From assembly GCF_016862675.1 (NCBI RefSeq), contig NZ_BONK01000006.1:62001-126000 (forward strand): a stretch of 64,000 nt of DNA, in the 5' to 3' direction. A model generated the notes under the pieces. The model saw only the letters and a program-made list of their open reading frames with translations, had not been told where the DNA came from and searched no databases. Both the position numbers and the translations under genes were made by a program. The DNA comes from Cellulomonas chitinilytica (GTDB taxonomy: Bacteria > Actinomycetota > Actinomycetes > Actinomycetales > Cellulomonadaceae). Below are positions 49,837 through 58,938 of the stretch, in pieces. Positions within the stretch are counted from its first letter, which is position 1; every line of letters begins with the position of its first letter.

Positions 49837-49899
49837 GCTGCATCGTCGCCCCGCGGACGGGGAACGGGCCACCCGACCTGCCGTGCCAGGGTGTGCCGC

Positions 49900-50844
49900 A
49901 TGGATCTGCGCATCTTCACCGAGCCCCAGCAGGGCGCCACCTACGACGAGCTGCTCACCGTGGCGAAGGCCACCGAGGACCTCGGCTTCGACGCCTTCTT
50001 CCGGTCCGACCACTACCTCGCGATGGGCACGGACGGCCTGCCGGGCCCCACGGACGCCTGGACGACGCTCGCCGGGCTGGCGCGCGAGACGAGCCGGATC
50101 CGGCTGGGCACCCTCGTGTCGTCGGCGACGTTCCGGCACCCCGGCGTCCTCGCGGTGCAGGTCGCGCAGGTCGACCAGATGTCGGGCGGCCGGGTGGAGC
50201 TCGGGCTGGGCACCGGCTGGTTCGCGCGCGAGCACGAGGCGTACGGCATCCCGTTCCCGGAGAAGCGGTTCGGGATCCTCGAGGAGCAGCTCGAGGTCGT
50301 CACGGGCCTGTGGGGGACGCCCGTCGGCTCGACGTTCGGCCATGCGGGCGAGCACTACACGCTGGTCGACTCCCCTGCGCTGCCCAAGCCCGTGCAGGCC
50401 TCGCCGCTCGACCCGACGAAGGCGGGCGTGCCGGTGATCGTCGGCGGCTCGGGCCCCCGCCGGACGCCGGCGCTCGCGGCCCGCTACGCCGCCGAGTTCA
50501 ACCTGGCCTTCCCGGCGTTCGACGAGATCGACGGCAGGCTCGCCAACGTCCGTCGGGCGTGCGAGGAGGCGGGACGGGCGCCTGAGACGCTCACGCTGTC
50601 GGCCGCGCTCGTGCTGTGCGTGGGCCGCGACGACGCCGAGGTGGACCGTCGCGCGCGGGCCGTCGGCCGCGACCCGCAGGAGATCCGCGGGCAGGGGATC
50701 GCCGGGTCGGTGGCCGAGGCGGTCGACCGGCTCGGCGAGCTCGCCGCGCACGGCATCACCCGCGTCTACCTGCAGGTTCTCGACCTCGGTGACCTGGACC
50801 AGCTCGAGCTCGTGGGCGGTCAGGTGGCCCCCCAGATCGGGTAA
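49900..50844 (+). CDS. F420-dependent LLM-class oxidoreductase (TIGR03560-like)
   Basis: 314 residues. The luciferase-like barrel starts MDLRIFTEPQQGATYDELL, with FRSDHYLAMG (the D-H-Y-L motif of this F420 group), IRLGTLVSSATFRHPGVLAV, VELGLGTGWFAREHEAYGI and VPVIVGGSGPRRTPALAAR. These enzymes use deazaflavin F420 rather than FMN, which agrees with an actinobacterial host. The natural substrate is unknown. ATG at 49900; a hairpin 58 bases after the stop ends the transcript. Confidence 0.9.
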   Translation: MDLRIFTEPQQGATYDELLTVAKATEDLGFDAFFRSDHYLAMGTDGLPGPTDAWTTLAGLARETSRIRLGTLVSSATFRHPGVLAVQVAQVDQMSGGRVELGLGTGWFAREHEAYGIPFPEKRFGILEEQLEVVTGLWGTPVGSTFGHAGEHYTLVDSPALPKPVQASPLDPTKAGVPVIVGGSGPRRTPALAARYAAEFNLAFPAFDEIDGRLANVRRACEEAGRAPETLTLSAALVLCVGRDDAEVDRRARAVGRDPQEIRGQGIAGSVAEAVDRLGELAAHGITRVYLQVLDLGDLDQLELVGGQVAPQIG

Positions 50845-50901
50845 AACGTCCACAGAACGAGATGGACGCGCGATGAACTCGAGACGTCGCGCGACCGCCC
50901 C

Positions 50902-50940
50902 GGACATCGCCGCAGGTGGGAGTGACCTGCGGCGATGTCC
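50902..50940 (+). terminator. hairpin terminator after the F420 oxidoreductase gene
   Basis: GGACATCGCCGCAGGT and its exact complement around GGGAGTG, a perfect 16-bp stem, followed by GTTTC. Confidence 0.8.
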
Positions 50941-50993
50941 GTTTCACCCGGGACCTCCGTCCCCCCTGTGACCCGGCGCACTACGTCGTTTCC

Positions 50994-51024
50994 TCGACAG
51001 CCCCGCTCGACGGGTCTGTAAGTT
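50994..51024 (+). promoter_or_regulatory. weak candidate promoter of the glucan operon
   Basis: TCGACA (50994-50999), 19-bp spacer, TAAGTT (51019-51024). Spacing is longer than ideal, so this is tentative; the start would be about 51031, immediately before the structured leader. Confidence 0.3.
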
Positions 51025-51040
51025 CGTAGGTATCCACAAG

Positions 51041-51106
51041 GGGCGGCGACGCCTGCCGAGGACACCGGATCCACCAGGGATCCACCGTCCTCGCGAGCCG
51101 CCGCCC
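51041..51106 (+). promoter_or_regulatory. long structured leader of the glucan synthase operon
   Basis: Nested stems in register: GGGCGGCG (51041-51048) with CGCCGCCC (51099-51106), CGAGGAC (51057-51063) with GTCCTCG (51087-51093), and GGATCC (51067-51072) with GGATCC (51078-51083). The result is one extended hairpin with two internal loops, in the mRNA leader about 100 bases before the start codon. It does not match a riboswitch class I know. Confidence 0.55.
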
Positions 51107-51202
51107 TTCGTGCGCCCGGCGCCAGCGTCGCCGTCGCATCGGTCAGGTGGGCCCACCCGGGTCCGCCCGGCCGTCCGACAGGACGACCGAAGGGGGCTGG
51201 AC

Positions 51203-52912
51203 GTGACAACCACGTTCGACAGGCTCGTGATGGAGCCGCGAAGAACCGAGCAAGTCAAGATCAAGTCGACCGGGACGAACGAGAACGAGTCGTCCCAGAG
51301 CCCGTCGCTCATGCTGCTGGTCCTGCTGGCCGCAGCGGGCATCATCATCTACGCGGCGTTCCTGCTGAACCCCGCGAACCGGGGTGACTGGCTCCCCTAC
51401 GTGCTGGTCATCGTCGCCGAGTCGGTGCTGGTCGCCCACGGCCTGCTGGCCATGTGGACCGTCCTGTCCAGCGGGTTCAACCCGCGCGGGTTCTCGTTCA
51501 ACCTCGCCCAGGACAGGCTCTACGACATCGCGGAGATCATCCGCGACGGCGCCGAGGACAAGCCGAACGAGTGGCGGATGTACCTCCAGGAGTGGCCGAT
51601 CTCGATCGACGTCTACATCACGACGTACGGCGAGGCCATCGAGTCCATCCGGAACACCGTGACCGCCGCGGTCGCCATGCAGGGCAAGCACGACACGTAC
51701 GTCCTGGACGACGGCCGGTCCGACGAGGTCCGTGACCTCGCGGCCGAGCTCGGGGCCCGCTACATCCGCCGGCTGTCGAGCAACGGCGCCAAGGCGGGCA
51801 ACATCAACCACGCGATGTCGATCACGAAGGGTGACTTCTTCGTCATCTTCGACGCCGACTTCGTGCCGAAGCCGAACTTCCTGCACGAGACCGTGCCGTT
51901 CTTCTCCGCGGACGACGTCGCCTTCGTGCAGACGCCGCAGGTGTACGGGAACCTGCACTCGGTGATCTCGAAGGGCGCGGGCTACATGCAGTCCGTGTTC
52001 TACAAGTTCATCCAGACGGGCCGTAACCGGTTCAACGCCGCGTTCTCCGTCGGCACGAACGTCATCTACCGCCGCTCGGCCGCCGACTCCGTCGGGGGCA
52101 TCTACTCCGACTCGAAGTCGGAGGACGTGTGGACGTCGCTCATGCTGCACGAGAAGGGCTGGCGGACGATCTACATCCCGACCGAGCTCGCGGTGGGTGA
52201 CACCCCCGAGACCGTCGAGGCGTACACCAAGCAGCAGCTGCGCTGGGCGACCGGTGGGTTCGAGATCATGCTCACCCACAACCCGCTGAGCCGGAAGCGC
52301 AAGCTCACCATGGACCAGCGGCTGCAGTACCTGGTGACGTCGACCTTCTACCTCACCGGCATCGCACCCCTGCTGCTGATCCTGGTGCCGCCGCTGCAGA
52401 TCTACTTCAACCTCACGCCGATGAACCTCACGATCACCCCGCTCCAGTGGCTCCTGTACTACGCAGGGTTCTACGTGATGCAGGTCCTCGTGGCGTTCTA
52501 CACCCTCGGCTCGTTCCGCTGGCAGGTGCTCCTGCTCGCCGCGGTGTCGTTCCCGATCTACACGCGGGCCTTGGTCAACGCGATCACCAAGAAGGACCAG
52601 AAGTGGCACGTGACGGGGCAGAAGGGCGCCTACCGCTCACCGTTCGCGTTCATGATGCCGCAGGTCCTGTTCTTCCAGTTCCTCCTGATCACCACCGTGG
52701 TCGGGTTGTGGAAGGACCTCGGGAACGGCTACTTCAGCCTCGCCGTGGCGTGGAACGCCACCAACACCCTGATCCTGGGCAGCTTCGTCGTCACCGCCTG
52801 GAAGGAAGGGCGCCTCGCCCGCAAGGCCGCCAAGGCCGAGCGTGAGGCCGACCTCACCCAGCACGACGTCCCTGCCGCACTCGAGACCGCACCCACCGGA
52901 GGTGTCGCATGA
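51203..52912 (+). CDS. processive GT2 glucan synthase, probable curdlan synthase
   Basis: 569 residues from the GTG at 51203 with AGGGGG upstream. Two N-terminal membrane segments (about 36-56, 68-90), a cytosolic glycosyltransferase 2 domain and about four C-terminal segments. The processive D,D,D,Q-x-x-R-W set is complete: DDGRSD (about 170), FDADFV (about 216), SEDVWTS (about 306) and QQLRW (about 344-348). No PilZ domain is visible. Coupling to a GH81 beta-1,3-glucanase two genes downstream argues for beta-1,3-glucan, and Cellulomonas strains are known curdlan producers; cellulose synthesis is the alternative. Confidence 0.75.
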   Translation: MTTTFDRLVMEPRRTEQVKIKSTGTNENESSQSPSLMLLVLLAAAGIIIYAAFLLNPANRGDWLPYVLVIVAESVLVAHGLLAMWTVLSSGFNPRGFSFNLAQDRLYDIAEIIRDGAEDKPNEWRMYLQEWPISIDVYITTYGEAIESIRNTVTAAVAMQGKHDTYVLDDGRSDEVRDLAAELGARYIRRLSSNGAKAGNINHAMSITKGDFFVIFDADFVPKPNFLHETVPFFSADDVAFVQTPQVYGNLHSVISKGAGYMQSVFYKFIQTGRNRFNAAFSVGTNVIYRRSAADSVGGIYSDSKSEDVWTSLMLHEKGWRTIYIPTELAVGDTPETVEAYTKQQLRWATGGFEIMLTHNPLSRKRKLTMDQRLQYLVTSTFYLTGIAPLLLILVPPLQIYFNLTPMNLTITPLQWLLYYAGFYVMQVLVAFYTLGSFRWQVLLLAAVSFPIYTRALVNAITKKDQKWHVTGQKGAYRSPFAFMMPQVLFFQFLLITTVVGLWKDLGNGYFSLAVAWNATNTLILGSFVVTAWKEGRLARKAAKAEREADLTQHDVPAALETAPTGGVA

Positions 52913-53640
52913 CCTGGGCCAGCCGAATCAGACTGATCGTGGGCACGATCCTCGTGCTCGTCCTCGCCGCACTGGCGACCTACAAGCTGAACGAGACCAA
53001 GGGGATCGCCGCGAGCGACTCCGCGCAGATCCTCGCCAAGCACTACACCGTCGGCACCCCGTACGCGGGCCTCGTCGTCGACCAGAAGGTCGACGTCGGG
53101 GACACGGTGACCGCAGGCCAGCCGCTGTTCGTCATCGAGTCGGCCGCGCTGCAGTACGACCTGAAGAACGGGTTCGCGAAGTCGGCGACCGAGGCCACGC
53201 AGATCGACGACCAGGGCCGCCTCGTGGTCCTGGCGACCGGTGACGGCACCGTCACCAAGGTCTCGTCCGAGCGGGGCACGTTCGTGCAGTCCGCCACGGA
53301 CCTCGCCACCGTGCAGAAGGCCGACACCCTGTACGTCCAGGCCGAGTACACGCTCACGGCCAAGGAGTACGCCCGGGTGAAGGACGACGCCGCCGTGACG
53401 GTCGTGCTCCCCAACCAGCGGACCGTCACCGCCCACGTCGACAAGGTCAAGGTGAAGACGGTCGCCGGCGAGGCGCAGGCGGTCATGACCCTGACCGGGG
53501 AGTCGCTCAAGGACGGTGCCCAGAACGGGCTCGTCGCCGCCGGCACCCCCGTGACTGCCGAGCTGAAGCTCGAGAACGACGGCGTCGTGACGCGAGCGTC
53601 GGAGGACGTCAAGAACTACCTGGGAGGCATCTTCGGATGA
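52909..53640 (+). CDS. membrane-fusion-like accessory protein of the glucan synthase
   Basis: 243 residues, start overlapping the synthase stop (ATGA). One N-terminal membrane anchor (about 8-27) and an extracytoplasmic part with two half lipoyl/barrel-sandwich motifs: GLVVDQKVDVGDTVTAGQPLF and GDGTVTKVSSERGTFVQSAT. The rest is beta-rich with a C-terminal GTPVTAELKLEN strand. HlyD/BcsB-like accessory proteins guide the growing polymer away from the membrane or link to the wall. The exact role here is inferred from operon position and architecture. Confidence 0.75.
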   Translation: MTWASRIRLIVGTILVLVLAALATYKLNETKGIAASDSAQILAKHYTVGTPYAGLVVDQKVDVGDTVTAGQPLFVIESAALQYDLKNGFAKSATEATQIDDQGRLVVLATGDGTVTKVSSERGTFVQSATDLATVQKADTLYVQAEYTLTAKEYARVKDDAAVTVVLPNQRTVTAHVDKVKVKTVAGEAQAVMTLTGESLKDGAQNGLVAAGTPVTAELKLENDGVVTRASEDVKNYLGGIFG

Positions 53641-55787
53641 CGGTACGCATGAGTGAACCCACGACCGAGGTCCGACCCCCGCCCACGAACCGTCGCCGGT
53701 GGTTCATCGCCGGCACGGCTGCGGCGCTCGCCGTAGTCCTGGGCTCGGTGGTCGCGCTCTGGGCCCCCTGGTCCGGCGACGAGACCGCGTCCGACGGCAC
53801 CGGCTCGGCGCCCGAGGGACCCGTCAGCGGTCCCGCGGACGCCACGCCGCCGAAGGTCGACAGCGCGGCGCTCGTCGCGGCGGTGCCCGACCAGCAGGTC
53901 GCCAAGATCGACCCGGTGCGGCTCGCCGACGGCGTGGTCCCGCCCACCAACCGCTGGTACAGCGGTCTGGTGTTCGGGGACCAGCCGCAGCCGGTGTTCG
54001 CCGAGCCGCTGTCGTTCGGCCTGACGGACTCGGGCTTCACGCTCGGGCTCCCGACGCCGACGGTCAGCGAGAAGACGATCATCGCGCCGCACGTGGCGAC
54101 CGTGACCGTGGACGCCGGGGCCGCCTCGGCCCAGGTCAGCGCCGCGGACCCGGTGAGCGTGACGATCGACCTGCTCGACGCGTCGGGTGCCGTGCTCGGC
54201 CACGTGGTGCTCGCGGAGGGCTCGCCCTTCGTCAGCTTCACGGCCGAGAAGGACGTGACGCTCAGCTCGACGGTCGCCGGCGGCTCGTTCGCAGCCGGCG
54301 CCGACGGTGCGGCCACGGCCGACGCGGGCACCTCGCAGTGGGGCCTCGTCGGCGGGACGTCCGACGGCGGGTCCACCACGCTCGGCAAGGGCGAGTCGGC
54401 CAGCTGGTACGCGCTGCCCCCGAAGGCGTCCGCCGCGGCGAAGAAGGCCCTCGCCACGGCGGCGGCCGACCCGGTCACCGGTGTCGACACCACCTACGGG
54501 GTGGGCGACGACGTCGCCCGCACCACGCTCACGTACAAGACGGCCGGCGGCTCGCCGACGGCGTACGTGACCATGCCGCACCAGCGCACCGGCGACCAGC
54601 CGGCGCGGGACTGCGGCCTGGGGGCGTACCCGAGCGTGTACGGCGACCTGGAGCTCTGCACGGGCTCGCAGCTCACGTCGTACGCACCGGCTCTGCCGGC
54701 GGACGGCGAGCTCGACCTCGAGGGCATCTCGGCCGACCAGAAGTCGGCGATCGTGGACGCCCTGAAGGCCGACGTCGCGGCGACCCCCGACTACCCGTCC
54801 GACACCTACTTCGGCGGCAAGTGGCTCAACCGCGCGGCGTCGCTCGTGGTGCTCGGCGACCAGCTGGGCGTGCCGGACGTGGTCGCGGACCTCAAGACGA
54901 AGTCGGTCGGCGTGCTCAAGGAGTGGGCCGAGTCGGACGGGTGCACCCAGCGCGACGCCCGCTGCTTCGTCTACGACAAGTCCGCCCGCTCGGTCATCGG
55001 CCTCACGCCGTCCTTCGGGTCGGACGAGCTCAACGACCACCACTTCCACTACGGCTACATCCTGGCCGCCGCCGGCTTGCTCACGCAGGACGACCCGGCG
55101 CTCGCCAAGGAGATCGCCCCCGTGATGAACCTGATCGGTCAGGACATCGCCGCCGCGAAGCCGTCGTCCGAGCTGCCGCAGCTGCGGTCGTTCGACCCGT
55201 ACACCGGTCACTCGTGGGCGTCGGGCACCTCGCCGTTCGCCGACGGGAACAACCAGGAGTCGTCGTCCGAGGCGGTCAACGCCTGGAACGGCCTGGGCCT
55301 GTGGGCGAAGGCGTCGGGGCAGAAGGACCTCGGGACCGAGGCCACCTGGCTCGCGTCGACGGAGGCCTCGACCGCCCGGACGTACTGGACGGCCCCTGAC
55401 ATGAGCTCCTTCGAGGGGTTCGACCACACCATGGTGTCGCTCAACTGGGGCGGCAAGCGGGACTACGCCACGTGGTTCAGCCCCGACCCGAACGCCATCC
55501 TCGCGATCCAGCTCATCCCGATGGGTCCGGTGCAGACGTACCTGGCCGCCGGGGTGGACCCGGAGAAGATCCGGGCCTCGGTCAAGGAGGCCACGCCGCA
55601 GGGCTACGGCGTGCAGTTCGGCGACTACCTGCTCATGTACTCGGCTCTCGCCGGCGCGGACGACGCGGCGGCGGCCTGGACGGAGGCGACGAGTCTTCCG
55701 GACACGTCGATCGACGACGGGAGCTCGCGTTCCGCGATGCTCGCGTTCATCGCCTCGGCCCAGGCGCACCCGACCGCCGGTCGCTGA
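53637..55787 (+). CDS. GH81 endo-beta-1,3-glucanase, membrane-anchored
   Basis: 716 residues, coupled to the previous gene by ATGA. An N-terminal anchor (about 22-45, RRRWFIAGTAAALAVVLGSV) is followed by the GH81 beta domain (PPTNRWYSGLVFGDQPQPVF) and the catalytic part: NDHHFHYGYIL (about 466-476) and NNQESSSEAVNAW (about 537-549), which carry the acidic residues of the family. GH81 enzymes cleave beta-1,3-glucan internally. In the operon it probably trims, releases or edits the polymer made by the synthase, as glycosidases do in cellulose and alginate operons. Confidence 0.9.
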   Translation: MTVRMSEPTTEVRPPPTNRRRWFIAGTAAALAVVLGSVVALWAPWSGDETASDGTGSAPEGPVSGPADATPPKVDSAALVAAVPDQQVAKIDPVRLADGVVPPTNRWYSGLVFGDQPQPVFAEPLSFGLTDSGFTLGLPTPTVSEKTIIAPHVATVTVDAGAASAQVSAADPVSVTIDLLDASGAVLGHVVLAEGSPFVSFTAEKDVTLSSTVAGGSFAAGADGAATADAGTSQWGLVGGTSDGGSTTLGKGESASWYALPPKASAAAKKALATAAADPVTGVDTTYGVGDDVARTTLTYKTAGGSPTAYVTMPHQRTGDQPARDCGLGAYPSVYGDLELCTGSQLTSYAPALPADGELDLEGISADQKSAIVDALKADVAATPDYPSDTYFGGKWLNRAASLVVLGDQLGVPDVVADLKTKSVGVLKEWAESDGCTQRDARCFVYDKSARSVIGLTPSFGSDELNDHHFHYGYILAAAGLLTQDDPALAKEIAPVMNLIGQDIAAAKPSSELPQLRSFDPYTGHSWASGTSPFADGNNQESSSEAVNAWNGLGLWAKASGQKDLGTEATWLASTEASTARTYWTAPDMSSFEGFDHTMVSLNWGGKRDYATWFSPDPNAILAIQLIPMGPVQTYLAAGVDPEKIRASVKEATPQGYGVQFGDYLLMYSALAGADDAAAAWTEATSLPDTSIDDGSSRSAMLAFIASAQAHPTAGR

Positions 55788-55815
55788 CCAGCAGCACCGA
55801 CCGGTCGCACGAAGC

Positions 55816-55850
55816 GACGCCCGCTCCCACCGCCCCCGGGAGCGGGCGTC
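55816..55850. terminator. hairpin terminator after the glucan operon
   Basis: GACGCCCGCTCCC and its exact complement (13 bp) around ACCGCCCCC; sits between the convergent GH81 gene and the next minus-strand gene and can serve both. Confidence 0.8.
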
Positions 55851-55886
55851 GTCGTGCCCGGCGCGCCCCCGCGGGAGGTCGGCGAC

Positions 55887-57188
55887 CTACCAGCCGCTCG
55901 GCGTGTCCGGCTCGGAGTCCACCCAGGTCGTCCTGTCGTACCCGAGGTCGCTGAGCACGTTGCCGGCGAGGGTGGCGACCGCGTCCTCCGGTTCGCCCAG
56001 TGCCCGAGCGCCGGCTTCCCTGAGCTGGCAGGCCATGATGCAGACGTCGATGTCGAGCCCGGAGGCGGCGACGATCGCCGCTCCCGCGTCGACCCCGTAC
56101 CCCCGTCGTGCCAGGAACTGCGGCATCCGGGCAGCGGCCGCGACCGCCGCCGTCTGCCTCGCGGTGTAGCGGCCTCCGGCCCGCGTGCCGGCACGGACGA
56201 GCGCGTGCGCGAGCTCCTCGATCCGTTCTCGCTCGTCGTCGTCCTCGTTGCGGGCGGCCGCCAGGTGCAGGATGTCGCCGATCCGCAGCTGGACGCCGGG
56301 GTCGCCCCCGGGCAGCCGCGGGTGCTGCCCACGGCGCACGGCGGTGACGACGTCGCGTGCGACTGCGCCCGGGCGTCGAAGCCCGGGGGGCAGCGGCCCC
56401 GCCCAGGCCTCGTCGATCCAGGGCAGGTGGCTGTACGAGGGGTACGAGGGGTTCTTCGGGTGCCGCACGTCGAGGAGCCGGGCGATCCAGCGCTGCCGTG
56501 CCTGGTCGACCGGCCCGAACGCGAGGCTGGCCCCCAGGTAGACGGCGCGCACCTGCTCGCGCAGCTCCTTGTCGCCCTTGACGCGGCGGACGCTCTGGCG
56601 TGCCCACGACCCGGTCAGCGCATACCCGAGGGCGACCCGCGGGTCGCCGCCCGTCAACCAGGTCTTGTCGATCGCCGCCTCGATCTTGTCGGCCAAGGAG
56701 CCCTCCAGCTCCCAGTAGACCGACCGCGGGGTCTCCTCGTACTCGTCGTCGTCCTCGTCCTCGTCGAAGTCGTCGTCCTCGTCGTCGTCCAGGGCTGGAC
56801 CGACTCGCGACGCGCGCAGACGCTGCTCGAGGTCCGCCAGCAGGCCCTGGCCGGGTGCGGGGCCGCGATAGGCGTGCAGGTCGAGCCAGACACCGTCGGT
56901 GAACCACAGCTGCAGGTCCCACGGAGCGAAGATCCGGTCGACCGCGGACGCGAGGCCGGCGGCGACCATCCCGCCGACCCCGAAGCCGAAGAACGTCCGA
57001 CCGTCGACGCTGACGTTGGCGTCGTCCACCAGCCTCGCCGCGATGTACGCCGGTTCGCTCCCGTCCGGGGAGGCCAGGGCGAGTGCTGCGTCCGGCCGCT
57101 CGTGCGGTGCGAGCCGCAGGTACACCGTCTGGCGGAGCATCTCGGGCCCCCACCCGCCGCCGCGGATCTCCATCTGCGTCCAGTCCAC
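55887..57188 (-). CDS. conserved protein of unknown function with acidic linker
   Basis: 433 residues. N-terminal alpha/beta part (LRQTVYLRLAPHERPDAALA, FFGFGVGGMVAAGLASAVDR), then an almost purely acidic run at about residues 131-149 rich in Asp and Glu, then a helical C-terminal half with LADKIEAAIDKTWLTGG, ARNEDDDERERIEELAHAL and YTARQTAAVAAAARMPQFLA. No membrane segment or known motif. The start at 57188 was taken as the first ATG; a second at 57173 is possible. A lone gene between a terminator and the GT87 gene. Confidence 0.55.
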   Translation of the reverse strand: MDWTQMEIRGGGWGPEMLRQTVYLRLAPHERPDAALALASPDGSEPAYIAARLVDDANVSVDGRTFFGFGVGGMVAAGLASAVDRIFAPWDLQLWFTDGVWLDLHAYRGPAPGQGLLADLEQRLRASRVGPALDDDEDDDFDEDEDDDEYEETPRSVYWELEGSLADKIEAAIDKTWLTGGDPRVALGYALTGSWARQSVRRVKGDKELREQVRAVYLGASLAFGPVDQARQRWIARLLDVRHPKNPSYPSYSHLPWIDEAWAGPLPPGLRRPGAVARDVVTAVRRGQHPRLPGGDPGVQLRIGDILHLAAARNEDDDERERIEELAHALVRAGTRAGGRYTARQTAAVAAAARMPQFLARRGYGVDAGAAIVAASGLDIDVCIMACQLREAGARALGEPEDAVATLAGNVLSDLGYDRTTWVDSEPDTPSGW

Positions 57189-57254
57189 GTCCTGAAGATC
57201 GGCGCCGGGCCGGGCTCCATGACCACCTGATCGGGCGAAACCCGACAGGACGAG

Positions 57255-58715
57255 CTACGCGACGGGCGCCTCGACGTCGACGGTCGGCTCCGGCTCCGCG
57301 GCCGGGGTGTCCGGCCGGGCGACGTGCTGCCGGAGCAGGGCCCGGACCGTCACCACCGTGAGCACGACGAGGGCCACGTTGCGGGCGGCGAGCACCAGCG
57401 TGACGCCGGGGCCGGCGTTCAGGACCTCGTCGTACCCCCACGGGAACACGACCTGCGTCGCGGCGGCGACCCCGAGGGTCCACCACGCGGTGGTCCGCCA
57501 GCCGGGCAGCCGCAGCGCGAGCGCGACGGCGACGGGCGGGGCCAGCCACCCCATGTACTGCGGCGACCCGACCTTGTTGAGCACGAGCATCGTGAGCGTC
57601 AGCAGCATCGCGCCGCGCACCACGAGCTCGCGCTGCGCGACGGGATCGGTCCAGAACCCCTCACCGGCACGGCGCCGGCACCACCACAGCAGCCCGCCCG
57701 CCGCGACCAGCCCGAGCGGGAACAGCGTGCCGAGCACGTCGGCCGCCACGACCGTGCCGGGTCCGCGGATCTCCCACGTGACGATCGGCTCGTTCAGCCA
57801 GCGCACCACGTCGTCGGACCACAGGCCGGCGACGAGCCACGGCGTGGCACCGGGCGACTCGACCTGGAGCCCACGCTCGCCCTGCTCGAGCAGGAACGAC
57901 GCGACGTGCGACGTGCCGCCGCCGACGGCGACCGCCGCGAGGATCCCGATCGAGACGAGGGCGGCGGGGACGACGACGTCCCGCCAGGGCCGACGGACCG
58001 CGACGACGACGGCGAGGAGCAGCGCCCCCGGGGCGACCTTGACCCAGGCGGCCGCCGTGAGCAGGGCCGAGGAGACCTTGGGGTGCCGCAGCGTGACGGC
58101 GAGCGCGACGACCACGACGGGTGCGACGACGGCGTCGAGCCTGCCCATGGCGATCGGCCCGAGCAGCAGCAGGAACCCGATCCACCACCAGGCACCCGCG
58201 GTGGTCCGCGGCTCGTGCAGGTGGTGCCCGCGGGGGTGGTCCTGCGCGCCCACGGGCCGGGCGATGCGCGGCGCGTGCAGCAGCACGCCGAGGGCGGCGG
58301 CGTCGAGCGCGGTCACCATGAGCGACCACGCCCACATGTACCCGGAACCGGCGGTGACGCCGCCGACCCCCGCCACGAGCATCGGGACGACCGCGCCTGC
58401 GGGGTACACCCACGAGCCGGACAGCACGGGCCACTGCCCGTCGTGGATCCCCAGGTACATCCAGTAGCGGTACAGCCCGAGGTCCCAGAAGGCGCGCTCC
58501 GGGATCAGCACGACGCCGACGTACATGAGCCAGCCGTGCACGAGGAGGAAGGCCACCCACACGGCGGTGAGCGAGCGCGACAGTCGGCGGAACAGGGTGC
58601 GCCTCCGGCGGGAAGGGGCCGCCGAGCCGACCCGGCGGGCAGCGGGGACGCCAGGGTAGCCCGCGCGCCTGTGACCAGGAGGCCCCCGTCCGCGCGTCCC
58701 ACCCCGCGAGCTCAC
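57255..58715 (-). CDS. GT87-like polyprenol-dependent mannosyltransferase
   Basis: About ten hydrophobic segments and the GT-C layout: an early acidic motif in PERAFWDLGLYRYWMYLGIH, LGPIAMGRLDAVVAPVVVVAL, VGSPQYMGWLAPPVAVAL. This matches DUF2029/GT87 enzymes (PimE-like), which add mannose from a lipid carrier on the outer membrane face. The N-terminus is uncertain. GTG 58715 is the first plausible conventional start, but a CTG at 58595 has a perfect GGAGG six bases upstream and begins next to the first membrane helix (LFRRLSRSLTAVWVAFLLVH). That would give 446 residues. Confidence 0.75.
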   Translation of the reverse strand: MSSRGGTRGRGPPGHRRAGYPGVPAARRVGSAAPSRRRRTLFRRLSRSLTAVWVAFLLVHGWLMYVGVVLIPERAFWDLGLYRYWMYLGIHDGQWPVLSGSWVYPAGAVVPMLVAGVGGVTAGSGYMWAWSLMVTALDAAALGVLLHAPRIARPVGAQDHPRGHHLHEPRTTAGAWWWIGFLLLLGPIAMGRLDAVVAPVVVVALAVTLRHPKVSSALLTAAAWVKVAPGALLLAVVVAVRRPWRDVVVPAALVSIGILAAVAVGGGTSHVASFLLEQGERGLQVESPGATPWLVAGLWSDDVVRWLNEPIVTWEIRGPGTVVAADVLGTLFPLGLVAAGGLLWWCRRRAGEGFWTDPVAQRELVVRGAMLLTLTMLVLNKVGSPQYMGWLAPPVAVALALRLPGWRTTAWWTLGVAAATQVVFPWGYDEVLNAGPGVTLVLAARNVALVVLTVVTVRALLRQHVARPDTPAAEPEPTVDVEAPVA

Positions 58716-58740
58716 GACCCGTCGGGCCGGCCGGGACGCG

Positions 58741-58938
58741 TCAGGTGATGCCGCCCCCGGAGACCGGGGGGTAGGACGTGGGGCGCAGGCTGTCGTGGTC
58801 GTCCTCGTCGCCGAGCTCGGGGGCGTACTCACCCTCCGGGGGTGGCGGCGGGGCCGTCGGGGCGGTCGCGATGACGGGGTCGGGGGCCCCGCCCGGGACC
58901 ACCTCGCGTGGGGGCGGTCGCAGCTGGTCGTCGGTCAC
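58741..58938 (-). CDS. small proline-rich protein of unknown function
   Basis: 65 residues from the GTG at 58938 with GAGGA directly upstream (aggaggacc, then gatc). Composition is dominated by Pro, Glu and Asp (PPPPPEGEYAPELGDEDDHD), so it is probably disordered. The stop lies 25 bases before the GT87 frame opens on the same strand, so both may share a transcript. No relatives recognised; supported by the ribosome binding site and by codon use. Confidence 0.5.
   Translation of the reverse strand: MTDDQLRPPPREVVPGGAPDPVIATAPTAPPPPPEGEYAPELGDEDDHDSLRPTSYPPVSGGGIT

Noticed and set aside
53616-55769. A 717-codon minus-strand frame opposite the GH81 gene
   Set aside because: No motif; the plus strand has intact GH81 catalytic segments.
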